In this document: positions 1 through 12,300 of the stretch, one piece after another
How the letters are laid out: the number at the start of each line of letters is the position of its first letter
Position numbering within the stretch: the first letter of the stretch is position 1
DNA from: Macrocystis pyrifera
Lineage: Eukaryota; Sar; Phaeophyceae; Laminariales; Laminariaceae
Assembly (NCBI GenBank): GCA_031763025.1
Contig: JASSKH010000023.1
Location: 4,057,501-4,121,500 of the forward strand
Reading direction: 5' to 3'
Length of the DNA: 64,000 bases
Position numbers and translations under genes: made by a program
The notes under the pieces: generated by a model
What the model was told of the DNA's origin: nothing
Seen by the model: only the letters and a program-made list of their open reading frames with translations
Database searches by the model: none

Positions 1-117
1 GTAAATAAGCCGCCACCTTACGTTGCCGCAGGCGTAAGAGTGTTGACAGACCGGCGGTTGCGTGCAAAAGGAGGAGGGGGGGGGCTGTCACGAGATGTCG
101 TAAGTCGATCTCCGATC

Positions 118-262
118 CCCACTTCATGGCCTAGACCTTTCAGGGAAGATATATTCCTGAACTGTATGATCTACTGCAGCTCATGTCACCGGGTGGAAGC
201 GGTACAAAAATCTGCATCATCTAGCACATGTTCCCTGGGCTGGATCTGTGTGATCGTACTGC
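118..262 (+). repeat. SINE-like dispersed repeat, copy 1
   Basis: Shares an ordered set of blocks with the reverse copy at 17556-17692: CCCCACTTCAT, TTCAGGG, AGCTCATG, CCGGGTGG, AGCACATG and TGGATCTG. Looser relatives lie near 2545-2640 and 16640-16745. Family and mechanism unknown. Confidence 0.5.
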
Positions 263-318
263 CCCCCCGCAAAACACAACACCATAACGGCAGGTTACGA
301 TTCCAGACGACACTACTA

Positions 319-423
319 TTACGGGGGTCCATAGTTAATAGGACCTATAGTATACATGAATAACTAGATATCTACCTATTTTTACCAACAATTTTTGGTC
401 CTATTTACTATGGTCCCCCGTAA
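319..423. mobile_element. MITE-1 copy 1 (TA-flanked)
   Basis: About 105 bp with inverted ends TTACGGGGGTCCATAG and its reverse complement, AT-rich centre, TA on both sides. It has no coding capacity. TIR length and TA target suggest a Tc1/mariner-type (Stowaway-like) non-autonomous transposon. Confidence 0.9.
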
Positions 424-537
424 TACATAGGTTGCCATCGGTCGGTCCGACGCGTGCACAGTTCTACACGCCTCCGCCTCGAAAAAAAAAGTGCTAAAAA
501 GTGACAACAAGCGGAGCAACCGTCCTTTCCCTTTTAC

Positions 538-2349
538 CTTCACGGCATCCCCAACGACAGAGCAGTGCAGCCCGAGGCGCTGGTAGAGCGCAGGCGCGAA
601 CTCCTCCTCCCCCTCCCCGTCGACCCCGGCCCACGGCACCCACGTCGTCCAGCACTCGTGCGGGTTGTCCAAAAACGGCCTCACCACTTCGGTGCACGTC
701 ACGCACCCGCCGTGGTCCCCCTCCCCCTCCCCCTCCTCGCCATGCCGCCAACCGGCGTGCTCGCAGACGAAGTCAGAGTCCATCCGGAACGAACGGTACG
801 GACACGCGGGCAGCGTCACCAACGCCGCCGCCTCTAAGGTGCGAATAAGATGCCTCTGAATCTCTTCGATGACGAGCCGCATATACGAGGCGGCCACCCC
901 ACCGCCGCCGCCACCGTCCCGCTCTATCACCAACGCGGCGGAAGTATCCCCCGCCCCTGCCGTCTTGCCTCCCGCGACCGCTACGGGAGTAGTAGAAGCG
1001 GAGCCGGGGCCGTCCTCACCCAACGCCGCCCTCGCCCGTGCTGTCCCCCCCTCGTACAAGAGCAGCGATCGTCGGAACTCGCCCAGGGTCCACATGAGGC
1101 TGCCGAGCTGGTCAAGCCTGCGCTCCCGCTCCTCCATGGTAGAGGCCGCCGTCTCCGCCATCTCTCCCTCGCCGCGCACGATCCAGCCGAAGCTGTTCCG
1201 GACCATGCGCGCCGCATCCAACGCACCCACAATGTCTCTCAGAGCCCTCGCCATCAGCGGTAGGGGGGAGCATGCCTCGTCTAACGCGACGTCTGGGAGC
1301 GAGCACGCGGCGTCGTCACCACCGCCGCCGCCGCCGCCGCCGCCCACGTCTGCTACAGCGCAGCAGCTCGGCGCTCCCCGCATCTCCCCGCGCGCGACGT
1401 CCGGCATGGCGGCGGCGAGAGTCTCGGCGGCGACCACTCTCCACGAGTTCCGCGCCGCGTCTGCATCCTCGCTCAGACCGCGGCCGCGGTTATTCCCGCC
1501 TCCCCGATCCACTACGGGGGCAGAACTAGGACGGTTACCCGCCGCCCCCCGCCCCATCCCACCCGGGCGTGTATCTCCTGCCCTAGAAGAATTCCCTTGC
1601 TGTCGCTGGTCATGCGGTGGCGCCGTCGTCGTCGGTACGCTACTAGTCACGGTCACACCCTCACCGACACGCCCATTGTCAGGTCCAACTACCCTGCCGC
1701 CAGCACCGTCGCCGTCGCCTGCCCCAGCGGCCGTGTCCATAGCGGTGCCAGGCTCGGACGCGCCTGCCGCATGCTGCCCTTCTCCCTCCCTGCCCCCCCC
1801 CCCCGCGCGGGTCGCACACGGGGGGGCAGAGATGGCGGACCTGGCGATGATAGCGCCGGCGAAGACGCTAGGGTTCAGGGACACCAGTCGCCAGAGCTGT
1901 TGGGACATCGACCGCCAGCAGTTCAAGTCGTCGAAAAGCGAGAAAATGCGGCTGTAGATTATCGTCAGGGATAGGACAGGGCCAGGGGGGTGCCGCGGCG
2001 GCGGCGGCGGCTGGGTCGGGCCGTGGGCACCAACATCGGCGCCGTGCTCCGCTGTTTCGGCACCAGCATTGGATGGAATGCCAGACGAGGGGGAGGAGGA
2101 GAGTGGAACGCCTGAGGGAGACGAGAAGGGGAAGGGTGGAATGCCGATAGAAGAAGAGGAAGAGGAGGAGAGTAAGGAAGAGGGGGGAAAGGAGGAGGAG
2201 GAGGAGGAGGAGGAGAGCGAAAAACATGGGTTGCGGAGGGCCGCGCAGATGGCTTCGACCGCTTCCCCGGCGATGTCGGCGTCCTCGCACCGATGGAGAC
2301 TTTCGAACACCAGGTCTGTCTCTCTCTCGCTCATGAGCCAGTCTGACGC
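538..2349 (-). CDS. Exon j: long C-terminal exon of the 2OG-oxygenase-like gene
   Basis: 1,812 bp, exactly 604 codons, open throughout. Acceptor CCCTTCGACAG|GCGTCAG after a long pyrimidine tract; donor GTGAAG|GTAAAA. Phase 0 at both ends. It begins ASDWLMSERETDLVFESLHR and runs through Ser, Pro and Gly low-complexity spacers (CTC, CCG and GGC triplet tracts). Structured islands follow: IIYSRIFSLFDDLNCW, LDQLGSLMWTLGEFRRSLLL, and a Cys-bearing end with FVCEHAGW, GGCVTC and VRPFLDNPHECW. The final C..C..FLxxP layout resembles the C-terminus of the family. Low-complexity tracts may vary between alleles. The following exon should lie below position 538 but no acceptor there was convincing. Confidence 0.88.
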
Positions 2350-5300
2350 CTGTCGAAGGGAGGGGAGGAGGGAGGGACGGAGGGAGAGATAGGGGGGCAC
2401 AATCAACAAAATTATGAAAAAGAAAAAAAGAAAAAAAGCGAGGGAGGCACGTCGTTTGTACTTATTCCACAACTCGAATAGATTTACCGATCGCCACCTC
2501 ATCATCTCGATCTTTCAAGGCACATACAATTCCCGATCATGCATGATCTACAGTAGTACAGTAGCATGTTTGTAGCTCAGGTTGCCGGGTGGGACCCGTT
2601 TAATCGGCTCTAGATCCCGCACGCGTTTCCCGGGTTGGTTGGACCTCTACTCCGTGTATACAGATCCCGCACAAACCTCCCACAACGAAAGGTGAGGAAC
2701 TAAACGACCTACTGTTGGGGGTGGGAATGGATTCGTTTGAGTACGTAAAAAAAAACAAAGAATGTCGCACGGTCACTATCTGGGGGAAAAAAACTTTAGG
2801 AAATTAACCAATCCGTGATTGGGAAAAAAAAAGCTTTGCCACCGAAAAATCCGTTCGATGATGCTGCCTCTCTCAAAAATAAAACAAAAAGCAGTGCCGG
2901 CATCGACGTTGTGGCGTCGAGTTATGTATGCGCTGAAAAAAAAGCCAGCCTTGCTTTTTGCACGAAACGTGCTGAAGGACAGGGCCCAACCAAGCCAAGA
3001 GCGTAGAGCAGCAGCGTAGGCACGGACGCGCGAGCGTAAACGAATCGCACGTTCCTGAAGGGGACTTGGGATTGGCGACTCGCAGCACGAGAACGCTGCG
3101 CCCCCTGTGAAACACATCTTGTACAGATCAAGTCGCAGTATCTGGCCCTGGTTTACTGTTGTTGGGCACATGTAAACAACAACAAGAACATACACAAAGC
3201 ATCGACAATCGGCTGCGTGATGCCATACTGCACTTCGGCGAGACCGGGAGTACGACGGCGCTGCCTGCACCTCCGTGGAAGCGTGCCCCACCTCTAGCTC
3301 ACGGGCAAGTTGTTGTTGTGGGTGCAGCTAGGCTTGATGCCTTGCGGCTAAGGCTGCCTTCACCAAGCGCCTGAAATCTGCATGGTGCTGCTGAATGCAC
3401 TCCAACGTGCCTACCACTCTGTCCGGAAATGTAAGGAACCGCTTATTTTCATGTTTATACTTGTACCATTCCTATATTTCCGACCAGGGTGGTACGGTAG
3501 ACTATTTTTACTCGATCGTTTTCTCACGTCAGACTACAATAGTGATGCGTTCGCATCTTAACGCTAGGGGTAACTCGCTTCCCGCTGCATCAAGCCCCGA
3601 TCACGCATGGTCTTCGCTGCTGCGATGGCACCGGGTGTGATGGCGATCGCTCGGCGTGCGGCCGCCTTCATGTCTGGCACCGTTTGGCCGATGCAATGAA
3701 GACTAGACGTCCTTTTATTTTATCTCGGGGTACTTTTGGTCGAAATTCCCATCAACAATTGACTCATCAAAAGAGCGTCAACTCCTGTACCAAATTTCTT
3801 GTCGGCTTCTGGTCGGATTCAGGCGCGGATTGCACTGCTGTGCGCCGAAAGTCCCGGCGCATCTCGTGACAGGTTAAGATTTTCCAGTAGTGTCAAATAG
3901 TTCTCCCTTAGACAGAAAGATACGAATACAACCTGAAAAATCGGGTTTTCCAGCATATTTTCCACAAGAATAGACGGAAAACAAATGTGCAGATCAAAAC
4001 GCACCCTGTCACCGGATCATTCTCCATTGATGGGAGGTGTCTGTCGAACGCTACGATCCAACTCGTTTCCTGTGTGAAGAAATTAGGTATTCGGTGCTAC
4101 ACGTGAATGTTTGCTAAAACGAACTAAATAGGGTGGTCGCAGAAAATTTCAAAAAATGTTCTTTCGAAAAAAAAATGAACGGATTTTCGAATATAGACTG
4201 GACATTTTTTTACGTCTAAAACGAATCCATTCCCATGCCTAACTGTAGACTGTAGATAATCACCTGTCAGAGGTATGTACTCGTCAGAAGGGGGCCTACC
4301 TATCTATTACGGGGTCTATAGTTAACAGGACCTATGGCATACATAAAAACCTATATATTTAGGTATTTTTACTAACAATATTTGGTCCTGTTTTACTATG
4401 GTCCCCCGTAATATGATAACGCCTTCTGTGTATCTTGCTCTTGGTTCACTAGGACGGGCGGACCCCTACCACAGGGGGGGGGGGGGCGACCAACAAAAAA
4501 AACAAAATGCATACCCCAAGACGGGACACGTTTTTTTCACCTGTTCAGACCGGCGCCAATGACAGGCTTTTTTCCCGGCCGCCAACGCCCCCCCTTAGGG
4601 CGTGACGCGTCTACACGTCTACACCCCACTCCCCTTCCTCCACAGATGCGGACTCCGGAGCCCATGTCGAAAACGACAACTCACGAACGGCGGGCGGGAT
4701 GGGGGCGGAAATAAACATCGCCATCGCTACCTGCTCCGAAGAGCGGGTGCGAGAATACGAAACTACCCGCCACGGTACCGTGCAACATGCAAGACAACAC
4801 ACTAGCACACCCCCTGGGACTGGAACGGACTTTCGAATTTTCCTGGAAATTTCCACACGAGTTTCTCCGACACTTAAGGGAGGCAGCAGGCACGCACACA
4901 ACCAAAAATGGCGGCGTTGAGGAGATCGATCTCGGTCGATACATCCTCCCCGTTGTTGGAAAAATCGGCGGTGCGAACTAGTCCGAGGGTGTGTGCTATC
5001 TCATCACCCTATTACGGGGGTCCATAGTTAATAGGACCTATGGTATACAAAAAAAAAAACTATATATTTACCTATTTTTCCTGACAATATTTGGTCCTAT
5101 TTACTATGGTCCCCCGCAATAGTGTGGTACGGTGTTTTCTCATCAGACCTGCCATACCGGTGTGCAGGGCATGCAGGATACATGCTGAGGGCGACGTCAC
5201 TCGAACGGTCTCATCGATGCCAGTGCCGAGAACTGCGCGTTACGCGCGCTGGAAGCAACAAACAGCCAACAAGGGTACCGGGTACACGAATAGCCCCCAC

Positions 5301-6334
5301 ACAGCCACCAACCAGCCACCACAGTCCCGAGCTTTCACTCACCATATGCCCCACACAACCTCGTTTGATTAAAATAACAGCTGAAAAATAAACGGTTGAC
5401 GCCGAAATGTAATACTAACGGGGGACTGTAATATTAACCCCGAAGTACCGCCAAAGGCTCAGCATACCTTTAACCGAAATCATTGACGAAGAAGCCTCAT
5501 CGCTCACACCGCTGCAAAACAAAAAACGTGAGAGTTGTATTTTTTTCTCTGGCGACGCCTCGGACGACGCTCTGGACGAAGTCGGCACGAGTAAAGCACC
5601 CAACTACGGTAGCTATTAGTCGGACTAATAGTTGTCGTTTCCTGGAGTTCCCAACTATCCTATTCACTGGGTCTCCATGCTGGTAGGAAGAATTGTCGAA
5701 TGCGGGATTTATTCTTCTTTTTCGGCCGGGGCGGGCGGGCGGGGGGGGGGGGGGGGGGGGGGGGGCGCTCGGCCGGGGAGAGGGCGGGTTTTGGCTCTCG
5801 CTTCTTTCACCCGATTTGACCCATTCAGGACATAAGTCCCGTTTGGGGGACAAACTACTTAGAATTAGAGTGGTTTGTCCCCAAAAACGGCACCCAAGTT
5901 CGAAAAGGGTTAAGACGGCTAGTCGCCTGATCAACAGCTGGCGTCGTCAGCCAACTTACCGACTAAAGTGAATTAGTTGGCTTGACAGCACCTACCCGAA
6001 TACAACTCTGGGCGTCAATATAAGCACCGCTTGGTCTTCATAGTGATGTCTAGACTGTTCTTATGTTTCCGCCCAGTGTGGTAGATAGTAGTCGTGAAAC
6101 CCTGCCGAGTCACAGCTGCACAAATCGCGCATCACCTGACGGGCGAGGGCTAAGACGGTCGTTTTCATCGCTAGCGTGTCTTCCTCCCACGCACTCCCCC
6201 CAGCTGTCGACACCGGGGACTCCGGAGGATCGTCCAGCGACAAAACCTTCTGGAGACGCGCCAGCACCTGGCCAACGCCCCCCCGTGCCTCCATCTCAAC
6301 GGCACTCCTGTTCCGGAAGAAAAGAAAACGGAGC

Positions 6335-6379
<45 letters not shown>

Positions 6380-8836
6380 CAAGCAGGCAGGCAGGCAGGC
6401 AGGCAGGCAAGCAGACAGACAGACAAGACAATCCGAACTTTACAAATCGGAGGCGCGGCCAAATCCCAAAACACACCCAACTAATGTAATAAATACGAGA
6501 ATGCGCAAGCAAAAACATCAGCAGGCGAACGTCGTAAGTCTGACGAAGAGCCTCGCCGCACGCAAGGTCAGCCCATCAGTGGGCAACAACAACAAAAAAA
6601 CGGAACAAACGATATACATTATATACACTTAGAAGTACAAGTAGACATTACATGGGGCCGAGAAAGCCCGAGAGAGTAGGGGACGCCTCCTTCATCCCCA
6701 ATCACTGCCCACAGAACATGCACGCCAAAAAAAAAAAAGCGAAACACATACGACACATATTTTTATACTTTCGCCGGGGCCGAGAACGCCCGAAAGACTA
6801 AAAGGATGCTTCCTTCCTGCTCACCCACCGCCCGCCCATAGAACAAGTCCGCCAAAAAAAAAGGACGAAACACCTATTGACGCCTACGGTATACTTGCGG
6901 TAGTATAGCAAATATACAGCCACGACGGAGCAAACGGGCGCACCCTGTTAATAGTCTCTCCACTAAAACATTTTACCGTGTACAGCAGTGGCCGTCCCCT
7001 CTACAGTGTCGGTTGCCCGCTATACGCAGTGCCCGTGGAGTCGCTTGGCACAGATGGGACCGACCAGTGTGGCAGCGTGCGGAGTAATTAGTGCCGGTTG
7101 ACGCCATAGTGCCGGAATTATTGGCTGGCGCATAACGGCACTATGGAGGGACCACTGCTGTACTGTAAAATGAAATCCACACTAATTTCAAGCAGTTTGT
7201 CCCGAACAGCATCGGGTGCAGCTACAGTAGTTTTCAAGGGGTAACCCGTAGTTAACATACGCGTAGGAGCAAAAACGGGCGTCTGTATATACCTGAGCCA
7301 AACCAAAAAACCCAAAACTCCTTCCGCCAGTCGGAAAACCTCCATCCAACCCCCGTCCGTGTGCGACCCTCCCCCCCCCCCCCCTGCCTACGACTACGGC
7401 CATGCATGATAATGATTACACCCCCCCCCCCCCCCCCCCCCCCGCATGCCCGCACCCTCCCCTCCCTCCATCATATAAGCCCTTTCAGAGCTGCAAAACG
7501 TTATCCCACACTAATTCCAAGTAGTTATAACCCTCCAGGGACTTCAGAGCGGAGAATTGACGAAAAAAAAGGTGACGATCTCAGTAGCAGCGTAGACTGC
7601 CTGATCGGCGGGGGGGGGGGGGGGCGTACTCATTTGTTGCTTGCCTTCGTCATTTGACCATTGACCACGCATCCCTTTCGAGACGGAGCACCGTTCCTAC
7701 TCCTAATAGAGACACCTCCAACAATTGGGCGCTCTCATTACGTTGTTTCCATATATTACATAGAAACTTTTTGCTAATCTTATCCCCTTCCTGTTGGGCC
7801 TCCTGTGGCCACCATCTATCTCCTAAGATAGGGATCGTTTTGTCGCCGCTATTCGGGGGGGGGGGGGTACAAATGGGTGTCTCGAGTTACAAGGCAAAAT
7901 AACTCGTACGGCACGGCATGGGCGCAAGCAACATGACCTCACCAACCATTGGTTTGGTCGCTATGTCGGGCTGCCAAGGGGGCAACAAAACCCCTGTTAA
8001 TAGTAGTATTAGTACTGCACTGCCTGCACGTACAGAAACCGAGATCGCGAAACATTAACCCTTTTCGGACTGCAGTCCCGTTTTGGGGGGACAAAAACTA
8101 TTACGGGGGGACCATAGTAAATAGGACCTACGGTACACACAAAAACCTATACATTTACCTATTCTCACTAACAAATATTTGGTCCTATTTTACTGTGGTC
8201 CCTCGCAATACTCGAAATTGGAGTGGTTTGTCCCCCCCCCAAAAAAAGGGACTTCAGTTCAAAAAGGGTTACAAAATCGGACTCTGTTTTCCGACGAATG
8301 TTATGTTTTCGTCCCCACGCCAAGACTCCAGTTCCGAGTAAAGCCCCCAAGCGGGCGGCTTCCGAGTTAAACTACCGTACAACCATCCGTCCTCATGACA
8401 CAACGTTTTTCGTGCGTATAGTATCACCTTTTAGACCTAGGCCAGCAGACGATGGCCGCCCGAGTGTAAAACCTCGCACCACCGCCGCCACCACGCCCAC
8501 CACCCTTGACGCCTGCCGGGGCGGCGGCGGCGGCAAGAGCAGGGGGTTCGAACCGCCGCGCATCCTCCACCCTCCTGCCCAAGAACTCTACGGCCTCGGG
8601 CCCCCTGAAAAGAATGTCGTCGTGGGCGTTTTCCAGGTCGCTGAGGGCCGCGTCGCCGCCCGAGTGGAGTATCTTGACGGAGGCGAAAAGCGTGTCGTTT
8701 CGGGAAATAAAATAGGTATATGTTTAAATGAAAAAAAGGTGAGACAAAACAACAAAAAATGTGAGGGAAAAAAAAAGACATGCCCCGTGAGAAAAAGAAA
8801 CGCGAGACAAAAAAAAACGTGGGGGTAGAGAAACGT

Positions 8837-8874
<38 letters not shown>

Positions 8875-9218
8875 AGGAACCAGGCAAAGAAAGGAAAAAC
8901 AATAGGCTCGATACATGGCGAACGCTACCGCTGTAGTAAAAAATCGGATTGTTGAGAAATTGTGCCCGCCGGCGAGCGCCACACCAAACCCAGTAGAACA
9001 GCCTATGGTCAAAAGGCTGTCATCAAGGATGTCATCAAGGATGTTAACCCTATTACTACATGCTGCATCGTAACATGACCACCATGAACACATACTGTAC
9101 AGATCTGACCCAAATTCCAAGTGATACGTCCCCCAACACGGGACCGCAGTCATAAAAGGGATACAACTCACCAAAAGGTTTCAAAGTTAGCTCGTATTAG
9201 GGAGGCTTTTCTAATTGG

Positions 9219-9290
<72 letters not shown>

Positions 9291-9364
9291 CGTACTCATT
9301 TGTTGCTTGCCTCAGTCATTTTACCATTGACCACGCATCCCTTTCGAGACGGAGCGCGCGCGCG

Positions 9365-9397
<33 letters not shown>

Positions 9398-12300
9398 CTA
9401 TTGCTGTATAGTAGATGCAGACGCGTCCTGTGGCAGAGAGGAGCACCTGAATTTTCTCAAAAAGGAGCTGTCTGGAGACATGCCAAGCTAAGGCAAAACG
9501 TGCGCTGTCAAGGGTGTAGGACCGAGTGTTCCGCACTAAAACCTAGTTGTTTAGTGTCAAGTCAAAGCATGTCAAGTGCAAAGTTGCTGTCTGTCAACGG
9601 TGAATACGCTGTCTCCTGACATCTCCGCCTGGTACACACTTGCCTCTCACCCAAAATACTGACCACGACAGAATATCAAGGGGGGGGGGGGGGGGGGGTA
9701 ACCCGACCAGAAATGCCGTGGCTTAGGAGCATGTAGGTACAAAAAGGAATACCATTGTTCAAATAAGGCATGCCCTATAGGGTAATAAGGTGTGCCTTGT
9801 TGGGTAAGAAGGCATGCCTTGTTGGGTATGAAGGTATGCCTTGTTGGGTATGAAGGTATGCCTTGTTGGGTATGAAGGTGTGCCTTGTTGGGTAAGAAGG
9901 CAAGAAGGCATGCCTTGTTGGGTACGAAGGTATGCCTTGTTGGGTAAGAAGGCATGCCTTGTTGGGTAAGAAGGCATGCCTTGTTGGGTAAGAAGGCATG
10001 CCTTGTTGGGTAAGAAGGTATGACTTGTTGGGTATGAAGGTATGCCTTGTTGGGTAAGAAGGCAAGAAGGCATGCCTTGTTGGGTACGAAGGTATGCCTT
10101 GTTGGGTAAGAAGGCATGCCTTGTTGGGTAAGAAGGCATGCCTTGTTGGGTAAGAAGGCATGCCTTGTTGGGTAAGAAGGTATGACTTGTTGGGTATGAA
10201 GGTATGCCTTGTCGGGTAAGAAGGCAAGAAGGCATGCCTTGTTGGGTACGAAGGTATGCCTTGTTGGGTAAGAAGGCATGCCTTGTTGGGATTGAACGTA
10301 CGCCTTTTTGGGTAACAAGGCATGCCTTCCAGGTATTGGGGTGATAACTCATGCCTTATTGGGGTTATAACGCATGCCGTATTGGGCAATAAGGCACGCC
10401 TGTCTGATCAGTAAGGCTTATAACTTAGTGGGTAATAAAGCATGCTTTGTTGGGGAATAGGTCATGCCTTCTTGGGCAACAAGGCACGCCTTATTGAGTA
10501 ATAGGGCATGCCTCGCTATTTATTGGGTGATAATGCATGCCTTGTTGGGGCAGTGCCTTATTTTTGGTTAGGGCCTCAGTCGAGGAACCCCGTCAGTCAG
10601 AGAGAAAGGTTTTGGACCTTAAATTACTACATACCGTGGCACGCGTTCTGAACGTCTTCCGACAGAAGCACCCACCTGGGTCCCGACGTCGACAGGCAAG
10701 AAATCGTCGGGCAGGCGGCCGAACTCCTGGCATCTTCCGTTGCCTTCAAGCCTCTTCGCCGCAGGCTCCACCTATAATAAGCCAGTCAATGCCGACCGCA
10801 AAAAAAAAAAAAAAAACGACGGGGAAAAAGCTCAGGTTCGAGGAGGAACGAGTCTATTAAACAGCAAATCCACCACTAAAAAAAAAACAAAACAAAAACA
10901 ATTCTACAGCTTCCCGCATGGAAAAAAAAAACGTCGCAGATTCCGCCAAAAAAAAAAAAATGAACCTACGACGCGGTGTAGGTACGCACAGTAGTAGTGG
11001 GGGACGAGACGCGCTATGTACATGCTACTTACCCCCACGCGGACGGGTCGCCCCGACAAACACGCCTTCTTAACTATACCAGCGCCACGCCGAATCTCAC
11101 CTGCGCCGGCTCGTTTCCGGGCAGCAGCGGTATGAGCGGCCCAGTGGTGAAACACGTTCCTGTCCTCCCGGCCGTGCGACACTACCAGACGAGTTAAAAA
11201 ACAACTCCAGGTCGACCTGCTCGAACGAGCGAACGCAAGACACGGAGAAAAAAAACAAAGAGCGTGCTGCCGTCATGGACTTGTCTCGCCATAAAACTCG
11301 TCTAATCGTGTACTTGAATAAATTACCTTGTTTACATCTTTCAAGGTTTTTTTTTTGGTCTTGTCTTTTATCCTTGTCGTGTATTGCCTTGTTTTCGTCC
11401 TTATCTTGTCTATATATTTACCGTGTCTCGTTTGTGTCAGGGTCTTTGTTACAGCTTACAGCTGCTTGGGGTAGTATTATCTCATCGTGTCGTTTTTTTT
11501 TTATTTTTTTTTTTGAGGCGGCGGCGGCGGGGGGGGGGGGGGGGGGAGGGGGTCTTGCTGCCGCTGCTGCTGCAGTTACTGCTTGCTGCCTGTGCACAAG
11601 AAACGACCAGTCAGCCGTGGTTAGCGAAAACACCTCAGAGCGATCGCAGCTCCAGCAGGATAAGCTTGGTCGCCGCTACCACATATATTGGGGGGGTCTT
11701 GCTGTTGCAGCAACTACTGCTGTACCAGGTACTGCTTGCTGCCTGCACACAAAAAAGCGAGTAGCCAGCTGCGCCGGCGACAACACTGCAGAACGACCAT
11801 ACCACGGCTCTGGTGGAAGAAGCTCGCCCGCCGTTCCGAAAACAGGGCTGACAATGCCACGCCAGCGGTGCGGCCCCAGCAGCTCGCGCTGCCGTGGGAT
11901 GCCGCGGCAGCAACGCTGTCCGCGTCAACGCCGGTGCACAACCGACAGAGACGTAGAAATAAAAAATGCACTCATCGGGTACACCACGTCCACGACCACG
12001 ACAATCTTCAGAACCTAAATAAAACCTGCCGCAATGATACCGTCGTGCAGGGTCTGAACAACCACAGATCAAAACCAGGAAACGTGTCCTACTACAGCAC
12101 CTACATCACGCAAATATTTACATACGGTTCCCACCGCTAGCACCGTCGTCGAAAGACATACCAGGTACATGGTACTTCCGCAGATCAACCAGGGCAGATG
12201 ACCAGATCATACAGTATCAGGAATATACCTGCCCTGGATGATCTGCTGCAGATCATCAAATCATCTGCCCGGACTGCTGTGGAAGTGTGCAAGTGTTGCG

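Larger units (their letters stand above)
1..537. other. Intron or 3' flank of the oxygenase-like gene
   Basis: Follows the donor at 538 on the minus strand. Holds a SINE-like repeat (118-262) and MITE-1 copy 1 (319-423). No acceptor with a phase-0 open frame was convincing, so the last exon may be short or outside the window. Confidence 0.5.
2350..6135 (-). other. Intron i-j, 3.8 kb
   Basis: Holds MITE-1 copies 2 and 3, MITE-4 copy A, MITE-2 copy a, a SINE-like fragment near 2545 and a G run of about 23 (5743-5765). Between 2700 and 4260 I see no gene or repeat boundary. Confidence 0.75.
6308..8427 (-). other. Intron h-i, 2.1 kb
   Basis: Holds the CAGG array, a 125-bp tandem duplication, two poly(G/C)-anchored repeats, MITE-2 copy b with MITE-1 copy 4, and an inverted repeat CCATAGTGCCG/CGGCACTATGG at 7102-7145. 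Confidence 0.75.
8673..10675 (-). other. Intron g-h, 2.0 kb
   Basis: Contains G runs at 8841-8873, 9221-9290, 9367-9397 and 9680-9698, and the 22-bp minisatellite. No coding signal. Confidence 0.75.

Noticed and set aside
869-1957. Forward ORF of 362 codons opposite exon j
   Set aside because: Shadow of the real minus-strand exon in GC-rich, low-complexity DNA; no motif.
6061-6480. Reverse ORF with repeated CLPACLPA
   Set aside because: The repeat is the CAGG array upstream of exon i's acceptor, so it is intronic.
8535-8560. GGTTCGAACC resembling a tRNA B box
   Set aside because: Lies inside exon h, no A box or cloverleaf around it.
9765-10330. CRISPR array
   Set aside because: Units are contiguous with no unique spacers; eukaryotic minisatellite.
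9647-10389. Three overlapping reverse ORFs of about 200 residues with YPTRHTF/PNKACL repeats
   Set aside because: They are the three frames of a 22-bp minisatellite that has no stop codon; not a gene.
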